A stretch of DNA of 57,311 nucleotides, taken from IMG/VR virus record IMGVR_UViG_3300047317_000481, positions 1 through 57,311 of that record. One strand, written 5' to 3'. The notes under the pieces were generated by a model. That model saw only the letters and a list, made by a program, of their open reading frames with translations. It was not told the DNA's origin and did not search any database. This DNA comes from a virus. The position numbers and the translations under genes were made by a program. Positions within the stretch are counted from its first letter, which is position 1, and each line of letters begins with the position of its first letter. Positions 25,439-33,814 of the stretch are shown here, in pieces.

Positions 25439-26084
25439 AACTCTCCCTCCACCAGTTGATTCGTTCCACAGCAAGCTCGGGCGCGGTCTCTAGCGTGCAC
25501 ATGTTCATCCAGGAGAGGTCCTGGTTGTAGTTGTTCAAGACGAGCACCGTCGTGTCGATCCCGAAGTGTAGAGTCTTTGCCGCCGCATCGCACATCTCTA
25601 CCAGGTCGTCGAAGATCGCGACGACCCGCCGACTGTCGATCCGATGAGCCAGCTGCTCGTACTTGTCCTCATCGAACAGCATGCCGTCGTACCTGATCCC
25701 ATGACGTCGGCACCACTCGACCGTATCAGGGACGATGTTGTCGAGCGAGAGGTAGGGACGGGTAGTGGTGATCCACAATTCCGCCCCGGCGCTTCGGATC
25801 ATCTGGCACAGATCCGCCGCTCCTTCGTAGATCGGCATCGTCCGCTTCATCCCGCCCTGCCGGTAGGCGAGCTTGACGTCGTGCCAGTCTTTCTCGCTCA
25901 TCTGGTACACGTCCATCCACCAGTCCTTGAACTTGATCCCACCGCTGTAGGTGTAGTCGTCGTCCGGCAGGTTGAAGTATTCGACGGCGAACCAGATGAA
26001 GTGACCGTGGTAGTCTCCGAGCGTGCCGTCGATATCGACCGCGACGACTGGCTTGATCTCCCTATAGCAGCTACTGCAACGCAT
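25428..26084 (-). CDS. HAD-superfamily phosphatase/5'-nucleotidase-like
   Basis: 218 residues from the ATG at 26084 with GGGAGG seven bases upstream. HAD motif I is VAVDIDGTLGDYH (nucleophile Asp), motif II is WITTTRP, and motif IV is IFDDLVEMCD. An N-terminal CSSC pair may bind zinc. Phage enzymes of this build act as 5'-deoxynucleotidases or polynucleotide phosphatases. It overlaps the oxidoreductase by 14 bases. Substrate unknown. Confidence 0.65.
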   Translation of the reverse strand: MRCSSCYREIKPVVAVDIDGTLGDYHGHFIWFAVEYFNLPDDDYTYSGGIKFKDWWMDVYQMSEKDWHDVKLAYRQGGMKRTMPIYEGAADLCQMIRSAGAELWITTTRPYLSLDNIVPDTVEWCRRHGIRYDGMLFDEDKYEQLAHRIDSRRVVAIFDDLVEMCDAAAKTLHFGIDTTVLVLNNYNQDLSWMNMCTLETAPELAVERINWWRESYAA

Positions 26085-26847
26085 CCGTAACCTCCCGATA
26101 GGCGTGGTGGGTGAAGACGTTCTTGTTCCACTTACCAAAACGGCCGAGACGGACGATCTCAGGATGACAATCGCAGTCTGTGTATAGCGGTTTGAACCCC
26201 TCGCTGACTTGAAGCCCTTCCGCGACTCTCTGAGCCTCTAGGTAATTGGACGGGTGACGACTGGAAAACTCCCATGACTGGTAGTCTCGGATCAGCGAGT
26301 AGCGATACCAGCTAGGCACGCCGGTCGGCGGCAGGCCGTTATAGACCATCATGTTCTTCCCCTTCACCGGTCCATGTATGACCCAGATCTTCGCCGAGGG
26401 GAAGGAGTGTTGCCAGTTGTCGCAGATGTTCTGAATGGGAACCGTCGAGAACGTTATGTCGTACTCCTTCGCGATCCCGCGTATGCTGGAAGACGTCAAC
26501 GAGACATCGTAGATCCGGCTCTCGTATTCCTTCCAGAGGGAGTCGTACACGTTGGCGAGATCCCAGCCGGGGGTCGGACCTTCCGCGAACTTGTCCCAGC
26601 TGACCGGAGCTGCCGCGTCTCCGTAGACGTTGAGAGCGTAGCCTTCGCGCGTCCCTAGTTTGGACACTTGAATCTCTAGCTCCGGCATCTCCGAGCTAAT
26701 CCCTGGAATTGGAGCATGTAGGTACATAGCCCCGAATATCTGGCTGGGACTCCTACGCGAAAAGATGCTCACGTTATGGCCAAGCTGCTCGGCCGCGTAC
26801 GCCGAGAGAAGGCCGGCAGGACCACAACCAAGGATCGCTACCCTCAC
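26071..26847 (-). CDS. Rossmann-fold FAD/NAD-dependent oxidoreductase-like
   Basis: 258 residues. Starts with MRVAILGCGPAGLLSAYA, a GxGxxG dinucleotide-binding loop, followed by VSIFSRR at the end of strand 2, as in FAD-dependent oxidoreductases and UDP-galactopyranose-mutase-like proteins. No second cofactor motif is obvious, and the protein is short for a full FAD enzyme. Rare in phages; could act in nucleotide or lipid modification. Downstream partner genes are of unknown function. Confidence 0.6.
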   Translation of the reverse strand: MRVAILGCGPAGLLSAYAAEQLGHNVSIFSRRSPSQIFGAMYLHAPIPGISSEMPELEIQVSKLGTREGYALNVYGDAAAPVSWDKFAEGPTPGWDLANVYDSLWKEYESRIYDVSLTSSSIRGIAKEYDITFSTVPIQNICDNWQHSFPSAKIWVIHGPVKGKNMMVYNGLPPTGVPSWYRYSLIRDYQSWEFSSRHPSNYLEAQRVAEGLQVSEGFKPLYTDCDCHPEIVRLGRFGKWNKNVFTHHAYREVTDALQ

Positions 26848-27161
26848 CCGATGACCTCGACATGCAGGCCGATTCCGTCGATCTTGAGCTGCTGCTCTCG
26901 GCCGTTGCTGTGCTGGAGAATGAACGTTAGGCTCTGGAGCGATCCCGCGCCGAGGTCTCCCACGACATCGGTGACGCCGGTGATGGTCCAGCCGATGATG
27001 CGCAGATTGCGTTCGGACGAGTTCAGGACCGACTGCTCGATGTCCTGCGCTCCCCCGCCCCAGATGGACTGCTCATGTTCTCCTTCCCGTTCGAAGCGTA
27101 CTCGGTCGCCGCCGGGAATGTCTCCGGGCGGACGTGTCGCCGGATCGTAGTCGTCAGTCAT
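26844..27161 (-). CDS. Hypothetical protein
   Basis: 105 residues, acidic and disordered for the first 30 (DDYDPATRPPGDIPGG), then beta-rich (NLRIIGWTITGVTDVVGD, LQSLTFILQH). GGAGGAAG lies just before the ATG, inside the previous gene's end. It overlaps the oxidoreductase start by 4 bases. No family recognised. Confidence 0.55.
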   Translation of the reverse strand: MTDDYDPATRPPGDIPGGDRVRFEREGEHEQSIWGGGAQDIEQSVLNSSERNLRIIGWTITGVTDVVGDLGAGSLQSLTFILQHSNGREQQLKIDGIGLHVEVIG

Positions 27162-27438
27162 TCTTCCTCCTATGGTCGAGTGCCGCAGTGATCACCTTTC
27201 CAATTTCCCGTCCGATCTCTTCGTTGGTTGCATCGTTCTTGAAGTACGGGAATCCCGGGAAGCTACGCCGCAAGAAGGTGACATCAGTTCCCACATCCAA
27301 CTCATAAAGAGCCGCTGGAGTATCTTCCGCTATGCTGAAGCCGAGCGCGAGACCGCCCTTGATCGCCCGCATCTGAAACACGTCGCAGTTCTCGTTCTCG
27401 CTCTCACCCGAGTGCGCTGAATACTTGATCTGTGCCAT
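27154..27438 (-). CDS. Hypothetical protein
   Basis: 94 residues from the ATG at 27438, set by GGAGGGAGCAAA, one of four near-identical ribosome sites in the window (also before 6705, 20988 and 38117). Mixed alpha/beta with a Lys/Arg C-terminus (HRRKND). The stop is embedded in the ribosome site of the next gene. No motif recognised. Confidence 0.55.
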   Translation of the reverse strand: MAQIKYSAHSGESENENCDVFQMRAIKGGLALGFSIAEDTPAALYELDVGTDVTFLRRSFPGFPYFKNDATNEEIGREIGKVITAALDHRRKND

Positions 27439-27449
27439 TTTGCTCCCTC

Positions 27450-30209
27450 CTACCATCGAACTTCTCTGAGTAAATCATGAAGCGTAGGCTCCACGATGTT
27501 GTCCTGTCCGCTCTTGTGGATCATGCGTGAATCGTAGAGCTTGTTGATCACGGCATTCGCGTTCTCTCGATCCATATTCATCACCTCCTCTATGTCCTGT
27601 CTCCGGAAGCGGCCTGTCTGGCGCAGTAGCTTGGCGAGGTTGCGACGCTCCAAGAGGTAGCGGCGGATCTCGTCCTTGTTCTCTTCGGCCTCTTGTACGT
27701 CCAGGATCCGCTCGCGAGAGCGGTCGCCGTAGCCGAGTGTTGGCATATCGTAGAGGACATCCATGAACTTCACCGCGTCTTGAACGTGTTCCTTCGTCAC
27801 GACGATCTTCTCGCAACTATCGTCCGTGCTGAACGTCCGTGCCGCGATAGCGATGGCTACGCGAGCTATCTTGATACGAGCGTTCGCTGCTTGGACCAGC
27901 GGCGGGTCTTCGATGTACCTCTGGCCCATCTCGTTCGCGAGCTTGTAGACCTGATCCTCCGCTCCTCGCATCCAGACGATCTGGTCTAGCCGCCGCGTCC
28001 ATACCCACATGAGGAGCGTATGGCAAGCTTCGCTCGTGTACTTTAGCTCGCCCGCCTCGCGCGGCTTGTTAATCTCTTCCGAGGCTACGTCATGCTTCGA
28101 CACGGCCATCGCGAGGTCGAAGCGGGCGATGTCCTCGGGATTCCCGATCAGTGGGCGTAGCGCGTCGATCCCGTACGTGAACTGCTCCATCCCTCCGGAG
28201 CGCGGGTTGCCGAGCCAGAGCAGCCGAGTCCTTGCGTAGGTAACCTCCGACTGGATCTTGGTCAGTCGAGCTATCCCGGACGCTCGCACGTCGGACATCT
28301 TCGCGATCTCTTCGGGATGTAGCCCGGATAGCTCATCGATCACGACGAGCCGCCGGTCGTTGAGCGGGATCACGCCCCAGGTAACGGCCCAGTCTTTCCC
28401 GGAGATTTGCTGGACCCCGCCTACCAGACCGGCGATGGTAGCTCCCTCACCGCCGACGATCTCCCCGGCTCCGAAGTGGCGCACGTATTGCTCGGCTGCC
28501 TCTGACTTCCCCGTCCGGGTATCTCCAACGATCAGGGACTCGATCCAGCCTCGGTGGACGATCTGCCCGCCGAACTTGAAGGCGAGCGGCGAGTGGAACG
28601 TCAGGTCGATCACGGCGTGCATCTCCGGGCGACCGATGATCTTCGTGACATGGTTCGCTAACTCGCGCTCGATCTCTCCAAGCTTGCGAAGGGGCCGCTG
28701 CCTACCGCGTACTCGGAATCGCTTCATGAGCTTCTTCGCTTCTGGCGTGATCTCGAAATGGTCTACACTCGTCTCTTGCTGGCGGATCTCCCAAGCGAGA
28801 AACTCGTTGTGTTGTCCTCGTGGTGAGGGGTAGAGCGCGCCGGTCGCGATGATCGTAGTGTTGGCCATCGTATCGTGCCGACCGACCGACGTGATCTTTA
28901 TGTTTTTATAATCCCGAGCCTGGGTTCCGTCAGCATGGTCGATGGAAGGGCGGGCGAAGAGATGCTCGACCGCTTGATGCTCCTCGATCTCGATATCCAG
29001 CTTCCCGCACTTCTGCGCTCCGTACTCAAGGCGGATCATCTCAAGTACCTGGGCCGTTGAGCTATCTATCATCCCGAGCGTGAGCGGGCTAGTCGCCGGG
29101 ATCTCCAGGGTAGCCTCGCCGTTGGCTGCGTTCATCGGGCAGATCTTACACTTCGGCCCCGCGTCCTGCGTACAGTGGAGCTTCGTCTTCCAGGGGATCG
29201 TGTAGCCCGGTTCCTTCTTCCCCTTGATGGTAACCTGGAGGTTGACCGGCTCTCCGACCCGCTGCGCGTCGAAGGAGTCGAGAACTGTGATGACCGCTGG
29301 CGTCGAATCCTTCCGCTTCTTCAGAGGCTGCGCCTCGGCAAGCAGGCTTTCGAAATCGTTGTTGTCGTGCTCCATCCAGAAGTCGGTAAGGTCCTTGCCG
29401 TGCTTCTCTTCGGCCTCGTATGGCAGCTCGACTATCCGGACATCAGCCGTCTTGGCGAGCTGGCGAGCGATCCGTTGAGCGCCGCGTATCCCGTCACGGT
29501 CGCGATCTTGCGCGACGAAGACGAGCTTGTCCTTAAAGTGAACGTTCCAGCGCGGGTACCAGGTCATCGCTCCCGCCGTCCGGGTGATCGCGGCATATCC
29601 GTGCTGGATGGTGAGGAGCGTATCCCATTCACCTTCGCAGATGATGATTCGATCAGAGTCGAGAACGCTCATCGGGTATAGCTCGGTTGTTCGCATTCCC
29701 GTGACATTCCAGATCTTCGTATGCGCTCCCTCGCGACGAGTGTACCGGCGGACGTTCCAGATCTCCCTCTTGGGCCCACGTATCGGAATCGTGTAGGCAT
29801 GCTTGACTCGATCCCAGCCTAGCTCGTAATCGACCATCGTCTTGGTGTGGATCCCGCGCTCGATCAGGTAATCGCAGACCGTCTCGTCATCGAGCAACGC
29901 GGCATGCCAACCTTTGATGTTTCCCTCTGTGACGATCTCTGCTCCTCCGCTGCGCCGGGGAGAGCTTCTTCCATTCAGTGCTGCTCTCCCCGGGTCAATC
30001 CAGCTGCTCTTCTGCGCTACTAGGTCGGTGATCCTCCCGCCGCCACAACCAGCGAAGCAAAACCAGTCACCCGTCAAGGTGTTGAGAGATGCTGACCGAT
30101 TCACGTCTTCGTGCAACGGACAGAACATGTCCCATTCCCCATTGGCTTTCGCGTTGCCAATTAGGTATGGCTTGAGTAGCCGGTAGTGACGAGCTGAGAT
30201 CTTCGACAC
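27450..30209 (-). CDS. Primase fused to MCM-like replicative helicase
   Basis: 919 residues. Residues about 25-60 hold a CHC2-type zinc finger (CPLHED, CFAGCGGG). A TOPRIM domain follows (IICEGEWDTLL, VAQDRDRDG), giving DnaG-type primase. After an OB-like section with a Cys4 zinc motif (CTQDAG, CKIC) comes an MCM-like AAA+ domain: Walker A GDTRTGKS (about 563), Walker B VVIDELSG (about 627), sensor WLGNPRSGG and arginine finger IARFDLA. A C-terminal winged helix is likely (RRQDIEEVMNMDRENANAVIN). It should lay RNA primers and unwind DNA for the DnaE polymerase. Confidence 0.8.
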   Translation of the reverse strand: MSKISARHYRLLKPYLIGNAKANGEWDMFCPLHEDVNRSASLNTLTGDWFCFAGCGGGRITDLVAQKSSWIDPGRAALNGRSSPRRSGGAEIVTEGNIKGWHAALLDDETVCDYLIERGIHTKTMVDYELGWDRVKHAYTIPIRGPKREIWNVRRYTRREGAHTKIWNVTGMRTTELYPMSVLDSDRIIICEGEWDTLLTIQHGYAAITRTAGAMTWYPRWNVHFKDKLVFVAQDRDRDGIRGAQRIARQLAKTADVRIVELPYEAEEKHGKDLTDFWMEHDNNDFESLLAEAQPLKKRKDSTPAVITVLDSFDAQRVGEPVNLQVTIKGKKEPGYTIPWKTKLHCTQDAGPKCKICPMNAANGEATLEIPATSPLTLGMIDSSTAQVLEMIRLEYGAQKCGKLDIEIEEHQAVEHLFARPSIDHADGTQARDYKNIKITSVGRHDTMANTTIIATGALYPSPRGQHNEFLAWEIRQQETSVDHFEITPEAKKLMKRFRVRGRQRPLRKLGEIERELANHVTKIIGRPEMHAVIDLTFHSPLAFKFGGQIVHRGWIESLIVGDTRTGKSEAAEQYVRHFGAGEIVGGEGATIAGLVGGVQQISGKDWAVTWGVIPLNDRRLVVIDELSGLHPEEIAKMSDVRASGIARLTKIQSEVTYARTRLLWLGNPRSGGMEQFTYGIDALRPLIGNPEDIARFDLAMAVSKHDVASEEINKPREAGELKYTSEACHTLLMWVWTRRLDQIVWMRGAEDQVYKLANEMGQRYIEDPPLVQAANARIKIARVAIAIAARTFSTDDSCEKIVVTKEHVQDAVKFMDVLYDMPTLGYGDRSRERILDVQEAEENKDEIRRYLLERRNLAKLLRQTGRFRRQDIEEVMNMDRENANAVINKLYDSRMIHKSGQDNIVEPTLHDLLREVRW

Positions 30210-30218
30210 TAGTGGCGC

Positions 30219-31226
30219 CTAGAACGGCTGCGCGTCTTTGTCGTCCGCCCGCAGGGCCTCGATGAGTCTCTCTTTCGTTTTGCGTCCCTTGATCTTGATG
30301 TCCGCCTCCTGCTCGTTGCGGGTGGCGACCTCTTCATTCAACTCTTCGAGCGTCCAGTCTTCGTACTCGTCGCCCTCTTCCTCACCTGACTCTTCGCCCG
30401 CTCCGTTCAGATGGATCTGTGCGGCCTCCGCGAGAGCGACGATGGCCTCGATGTACTTCTTCTTGTCCTTGCGACCGGTGACGTTCCCGGCGATGCCGAG
30501 GTCTTCGGCGTACGACTTGATATCGTCCGCGTTCCAGTCGTCGTAGAACGAGGCGTCAGTGCGGAGATCTTCCAGCAACTCCGCATCGAGACCGGCGACG
30601 GAGCCGTTGCTGTCGCCCGCCTCTTCCTCATCTTCCTCTGGTTCTTCCCCGCCCTGATCCGCTAGGATCGCGTCGATGGCCTTCTGGGTTCCGAAGCGCC
30701 CGGACAACGTGATCCCGCGCGCCTCCAGCTCCTCCTTGAGGTCGTCGCTCGACCACTCGCCCAACTCCTCGGCCGTCAGAGGCTCCTCGCCGCTGCCGCC
30801 TTCGGGCAGGTCCTCGCCATCTTCCTCGATCTTGCCGGGGGCGAAGAGGCTGCGGACGCGGCCACGATACTCGCCCTCCTGGTTCGTGTCAGCGACGACC
30901 TTGACGTTGACCTTCTTGCCGAGCTGCTTCGCCGTTTCGAACTGGCCCTTGGCCGGCAACTTGAGTGCGTCGGTCAGCTCGCGGAACTTCCAGCCGTGTG
31001 CGGCCTCGTTGTAGTTTGGATCGCCCGGGGTCTTGACGTAGGTCCAGAGATTGGTGTACTCCGGGCCGACGCTGACGACGACTTCCAGATCGTTGACAGC
31101 GCTGCCGTCCGCCTTCTTGTCGCGGTTCGTCATCGCGACAATGCTGCCCTGGTACAGTCCTGGCTGCGGAGCTTCTCCACCGCCGCCTGACTCGACGTTC
31201 GATACGTCATACTTTACTACGGCCAT
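30219..31226 (-). CDS. ssDNA-binding-like protein with three SAP-like repeats
   Basis: 335 residues. About 1-130 form a beta domain resembling the phage DUF669/SSB-like fold (PGLYQGSIVAMTNRDKKADG, VNVKVVADTN). Three similar helical units follow, separated by acidic linkers: near 155-190 (EWSSDDLKEELEARGI), 225-265 (DWNADDIKSYAEDLGI) and 295-330 (DWTLEELNEEVATRN). Each has the shape of a SAP or Rho-N DNA-binding motif. It lies between the primase-helicase and Sak4-like genes and probably coats ssDNA during replication or recombination. Confidence 0.6.
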   Translation of the reverse strand: MAVVKYDVSNVESGGGGEAPQPGLYQGSIVAMTNRDKKADGSAVNDLEVVVSVGPEYTNLWTYVKTPGDPNYNEAAHGWKFRELTDALKLPAKGQFETAKQLGKKVNVKVVADTNQEGEYRGRVRSLFAPGKIEEDGEDLPEGGSGEEPLTAEELGEWSSDDLKEELEARGITLSGRFGTQKAIDAILADQGGEEPEEDEEEAGDSNGSVAGLDAELLEDLRTDASFYDDWNADDIKSYAEDLGIAGNVTGRKDKKKYIEAIVALAEAAQIHLNGAGEESGEEEGDEYEDWTLEELNEEVATRNEQEADIKIKGRKTKERLIEALRADDKDAQPF

Positions 31227-31228
31227 TC

Positions 31229-32053
31229 TTATGTCTCCCTCCTGGTGCGTCTGCGCCGTCCCGCTCCATTCGCGGACGGCCTACATTTGTTGATCTCTTC
31301 CATCATACCCGGAAGAGTGGGGCTGACGATCTCGCCGGACGAGCCGAATGGAGAGGTCCCGTCCGGGAGCTTGAATTGGCATTTGGCGTACCAGTTCTCG
31401 GTCGCGTTCGTATGAAGGACACGCACCGTTCTCTTGCGTCCGCCGCGACCCTCGCGGGTCTCGATGGATCCGTAGGCGACGATGTTCATCATGCCGCAGA
31501 TCTTCTGGGGCATCATCTTCCCTTGGATCCAGGGCCAGATACAGGACGGCGTAACTCCGTTGTCGTTCGGATCCCACCAGAACGAGTGGGCCGTGATTCC
31601 GAGGTTGACGGTACCCGCGCCTACCATGTGGCGTACCCATTGTCCGAGTCGCCACATGTTGACGCGGTACTCACCTCGATCCGGGCCGTACTGCTCGCGA
31701 TCCTTGCGAGCAAGCGAGCCGACCGGCCCCTTGCGATCCAAGACGTTCTCGTACAGGTCATCTAGTCCGACGTCTTGGAGGAGCGAGATCGAGTCGAGCC
31801 AGATCCAGTCCCACTTCGGCCCTTCGTGTTGAGCGTACTCAAGGGCTTCGAAGGTTTCCTCCCAGTTACGCACGACCATCTCGTGCACACCTGACCCAAC
31901 GATGGGGTCAACGTGGTCTGTAGGAGGTCGCACAATGAGGATCTTTGCATCCTTTCCTCCCGTCCCGATGAAGGATGTTTTACCCCAACCGATGTCAGCA
32001 TGGATGAGCACACTGATCTTGGTCGAGGCTCCTGCCGGTTCGATCTTCGGCAT
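31229..32053 (-). CDS. Sak4-like RecA-fold ATPase
   Basis: About 274 residues; ATG at 32053, with a GTG one codon earlier also possible. Walker A is ADIGWGKTSF and Walker B is WDWIWLDSI, in the order and spacing of phage Sak4/RecA-like single-strand annealing ATPases. The C-terminus is arginine rich (GRRRRTRRE). Sak4 proteins promote annealing together with an SSB, and an SSB-like gene lies directly downstream while a RecB-like nuclease lies upstream. Confidence 0.7.
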   Translation of the reverse strand: MPKIEPAGASTKISVLIHADIGWGKTSFIGTGGKDAKILIVRPPTDHVDPIVGSGVHEMVVRNWEETFEALEYAQHEGPKWDWIWLDSISLLQDVGLDDLYENVLDRKGPVGSLARKDREQYGPDRGEYRVNMWRLGQWVRHMVGAGTVNLGITAHSFWWDPNDNGVTPSCIWPWIQGKMMPQKICGMMNIVAYGSIETREGRGGRKRTVRVLHTNATENWYAKCQFKLPDGTSPFGSSGEIVSPTLPGMMEEINKCRPSANGAGRRRRTRRET

Positions 32054-32056
32054 CAC

Positions 32057-33160
32057 CTACCTCGTTTCGTCTTGGTAGATTGTGTGGGCATCGTAAGGCT
32101 TCCAGCCGGTCGTCGCGTAGTCGCGCATCTGCTTCCAGTCCGCTCCGATCTCGTGAAGCTCGCAGAAGTCGAAGCACCAGCAACCGGGGCAAGTAAACTG
32201 TCCTTGGTTTTTATAGGCTCGGGGTGGCGGCGCGTCGGTGCGAGGACTACCGCGAAGGGCTTGCATGTCCCGGAACTCTTCAATGACCTGTTCTCTCGCT
32301 CGCTCGCGCTCGTTGAAGTCTCGCCAGATCGGTGTGCGGGTGAGGTAGGGTGCCGGCTGCTTCTTGCTTACAGTGCCATCTTTATTCAACGAGAAGCCGT
32401 CCCCATCCCTCGGCCGTTCATCGCGGAATGCCTTGCGGAGATGGTTGTAGATCATTCCGGCCGGACGCTCGCGAGGGGAGAGCAGCCCCTTCGCATAGAT
32501 CCAGTCGAGGCCAAATGTCCAATAGCCGGTCGCCTGGAGGTCGAGCGAGAGGTACATCACGTTGATCGACTTCGCAGTCTTGTGGTCCCAGATGTGCAAC
32601 TTCTTCGTGAGGCGGTTCCTCATGATGAGGTCGATGGTCCCGACGTACCAGAACCAAGGCAACCCAGTGACCGGATTAGGGACTAGTTGCTGGAACGCTT
32701 GCTCGGTAACGACGACCTCCCACTCATCGTCCTTCCCGTAGTGCTCGACGTAACCGTTGAGCATGTCTACGCCTAGCTCTCGTGCCTCGGCCCAAACCTC
32801 GTCCGCCTCCAAGTCGTCTACCCGGAAGCCGAACTCACCTTGAGCCTTGGCCTCCAGATCGTAATACTTGAGGAAGCTCTTGGCCGGATGAGGGCCGCGG
32901 CGGACCCCTTTCTTGTAGTAGTCCGCGAGGGCGAGATGGATCAGGCTGCCGAACCGTAGGGGCGGAACGGGAGTCTTGGGCTTGAGGACATCTTCGAACT
33001 CTTGCCACCACTTCCAGCGGCAGCGCTTGAACGTCGAGCGTTCTGAAGTCCGGAGCATAGGGAGACCGTCAAGCTGCGAGCTAGGACGGGTCGCTAACTT
33101 GACGATCTCCCCATGCTTCGGATCCGAACGACGTTTGCGGCGTACCACGTGCGTGGCCAA
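32057..33160 (-). CDS. PD-(D/E)XK exonuclease (RecB/Cas4-like)
   Basis: 367 residues; start TTG at 33160, placed by GGGAGGGAACA five bases upstream (no ATG is available). Nuclease motifs: GSLIHLALADYY, GTIDLIMR, then LHIWDHKTAK (D...HxK-type catalytic core) and QATGYW. A C-terminal cluster CPGCWCFDFCELH could ligate iron-sulfur, as in Cas4/AddB-like enzymes. Probably resects DNA ends for annealing by the Sak4-like protein next to it. It is the first gene after the 33.2-33.6 kb control region. Confidence 0.7.
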   Translation of the reverse strand: MATHVVRRKRRSDPKHGEIVKLATRPSSQLDGLPMLRTSERSTFKRCRWKWWQEFEDVLKPKTPVPPLRFGSLIHLALADYYKKGVRRGPHPAKSFLKYYDLEAKAQGEFGFRVDDLEADEVWAEARELGVDMLNGYVEHYGKDDEWEVVVTEQAFQQLVPNPVTGLPWFWYVGTIDLIMRNRLTKKLHIWDHKTAKSINVMYLSLDLQATGYWTFGLDWIYAKGLLSPRERPAGMIYNHLRKAFRDERPRDGDGFSLNKDGTVSKKQPAPYLTRTPIWRDFNERERAREQVIEEFRDMQALRGSPRTDAPPPRAYKNQGQFTCPGCWCFDFCELHEIGADWKQMRDYATTGWKPYDAHTIYQDETR

Positions 33161-33304
33161 TGTTCCCTCCCTTTCATTTGAGTTGCCGGATCGTAAGCCC
33201 GTCTGCTCTCCGGCCCCAGAGGGTGCGCGCCCCCGTCTCAACAACGGCAACCCCAGATGACATTGTCAAACCGGGGACGCGCACACCCTCCCCCTTCCCG
33301 GAGA

Positions 33305-33333
33305 AGCCTACCGGTTGGCTAGCCGAAAGTCTA
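33305..33333 (-). promoter_or_regulatory. Leftward promoter for recombination/replication genes
   Basis: Reading leftward: -35 TAGACT, a 17-bp spacer ending GCCAACCGG, -10 TAGGCT. The -35 element and the CCAAC(C/A)GG end of the spacer recur in the promoters at 49789-49817 and 50237-50265. It points at the TTG-start nuclease gene 145 bases away. The -10 match to TATAAT is poor (3 of 6), so strength is uncertain. Confidence 0.45.
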
Positions 33334-33435
33334 GTTCCTTCGATTAGCGGGGAAAACAACAGTTTCCCGTCAAAACTGCGCCTCTCGGGCCGTGTGACAG
33401 CATTTCAAACCATCCATTTTCCGGTCCCTTTATAA

Positions 33436-33535
33436 CGGACGCCCGCGAGGCAGTCTCCCGTCTACATCTCTCGCCTACGCGCGTACGTGCTCGCGCACGA
33501 GGCTTCAAGTAGGGAGTTCAGGTCGCGGGCGTCCG
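33436..33535. repeat. Inverted repeat pair with 13-bp perfect arms
   Basis: Arm CGGACGCCCGCGA at 33436-33448 and its exact reverse complement at 33523-33535. Similarity extends outward into AT-rich flanks (CCTTTATAA against TTAATATCC-like). The 74-base interior contains a further palindromic stretch rich in CGCG and ACGT. The whole could form a cruciform or a long RNA stem. Confidence 0.7.
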
Positions 33536-33550
33536 ATATTAAAGGATGGG

Positions 33551-33575
33551 CACCTTCCCCCTTCGGGGGAAGGTG
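33551..33575. terminator. Perfect hairpin with TTCG loop
   Basis: Eleven-base arms CACCTTCCCCC and GGGGGAAGGTG around TTCG. Very stable as RNA in either direction, but neither side has a run of T. It follows the stop of the 33617-33814 membrane gene (leftward sense), so it may end or stabilise that transcript. Confidence 0.5.
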
Positions 33576-33616
33576 AAAATAAATGGCACCCCCACTTTCA
33601 AGCCGTTTTGCGAACA

Positions 33617-33814
33617 TTAACCGCCTGAGAACCACTTTCCCATCGCCTTGAGTTCAGCCGGGGACATCGGTTCTACCTCGTCCAGCTCCTCATCGACCGC
33701 CCGAATCCGGGTGTTCAGAGGCTTGGTAGGACCCTCTCGGATCTTGGCTACGCCTGAAAGCAGACCGAAGAATCCCCCGGCTATGATCGAAATCGTTATG
33801 ATCACGCCGATCAT
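33617..33814 (-). CDS. Small single-TM protein
   Basis: 65 residues: an N-terminal membrane helix (IGVIITISIIAGGFFGLLSG), then a charged tail (RIRAVDEELDEVEPMSPAELK). The ATG overlaps the SNF2 helicase stop (ATGA). Type of anchor and role unknown. Confidence 0.6.
   Translation of the reverse strand: MIGVIITISIIAGGFFGLLSGVAKIREGPTKPLNTRIRAVDEELDEVEPMSPAELKAMGKWFSGG

Larger units (their letters stand above)
33161..33616. other. Gene-free control region with long dyads
   Basis: About 455 bases with no convincing gene. It holds a -35/-10-like promoter (33305-33333, leftward), a long inverted repeat with 13-bp perfect arms (33436-33448 and 33523-33535), a second imperfect stem (33221-33235 with 33272-33288), and a perfect hairpin with TTCG loop at 33551-33575. 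It separates the recombination genes from the SNF2 block. Likely a transcription start, RNA element or origin; which one is not clear from sequence alone. Confidence 0.6.

Noticed and set aside
33242-33270. TTGACA on the minus strand near 33262-33267 as a promoter -35
   Set aside because: Nothing like a -10 element occurs 16-18 bases downstream.
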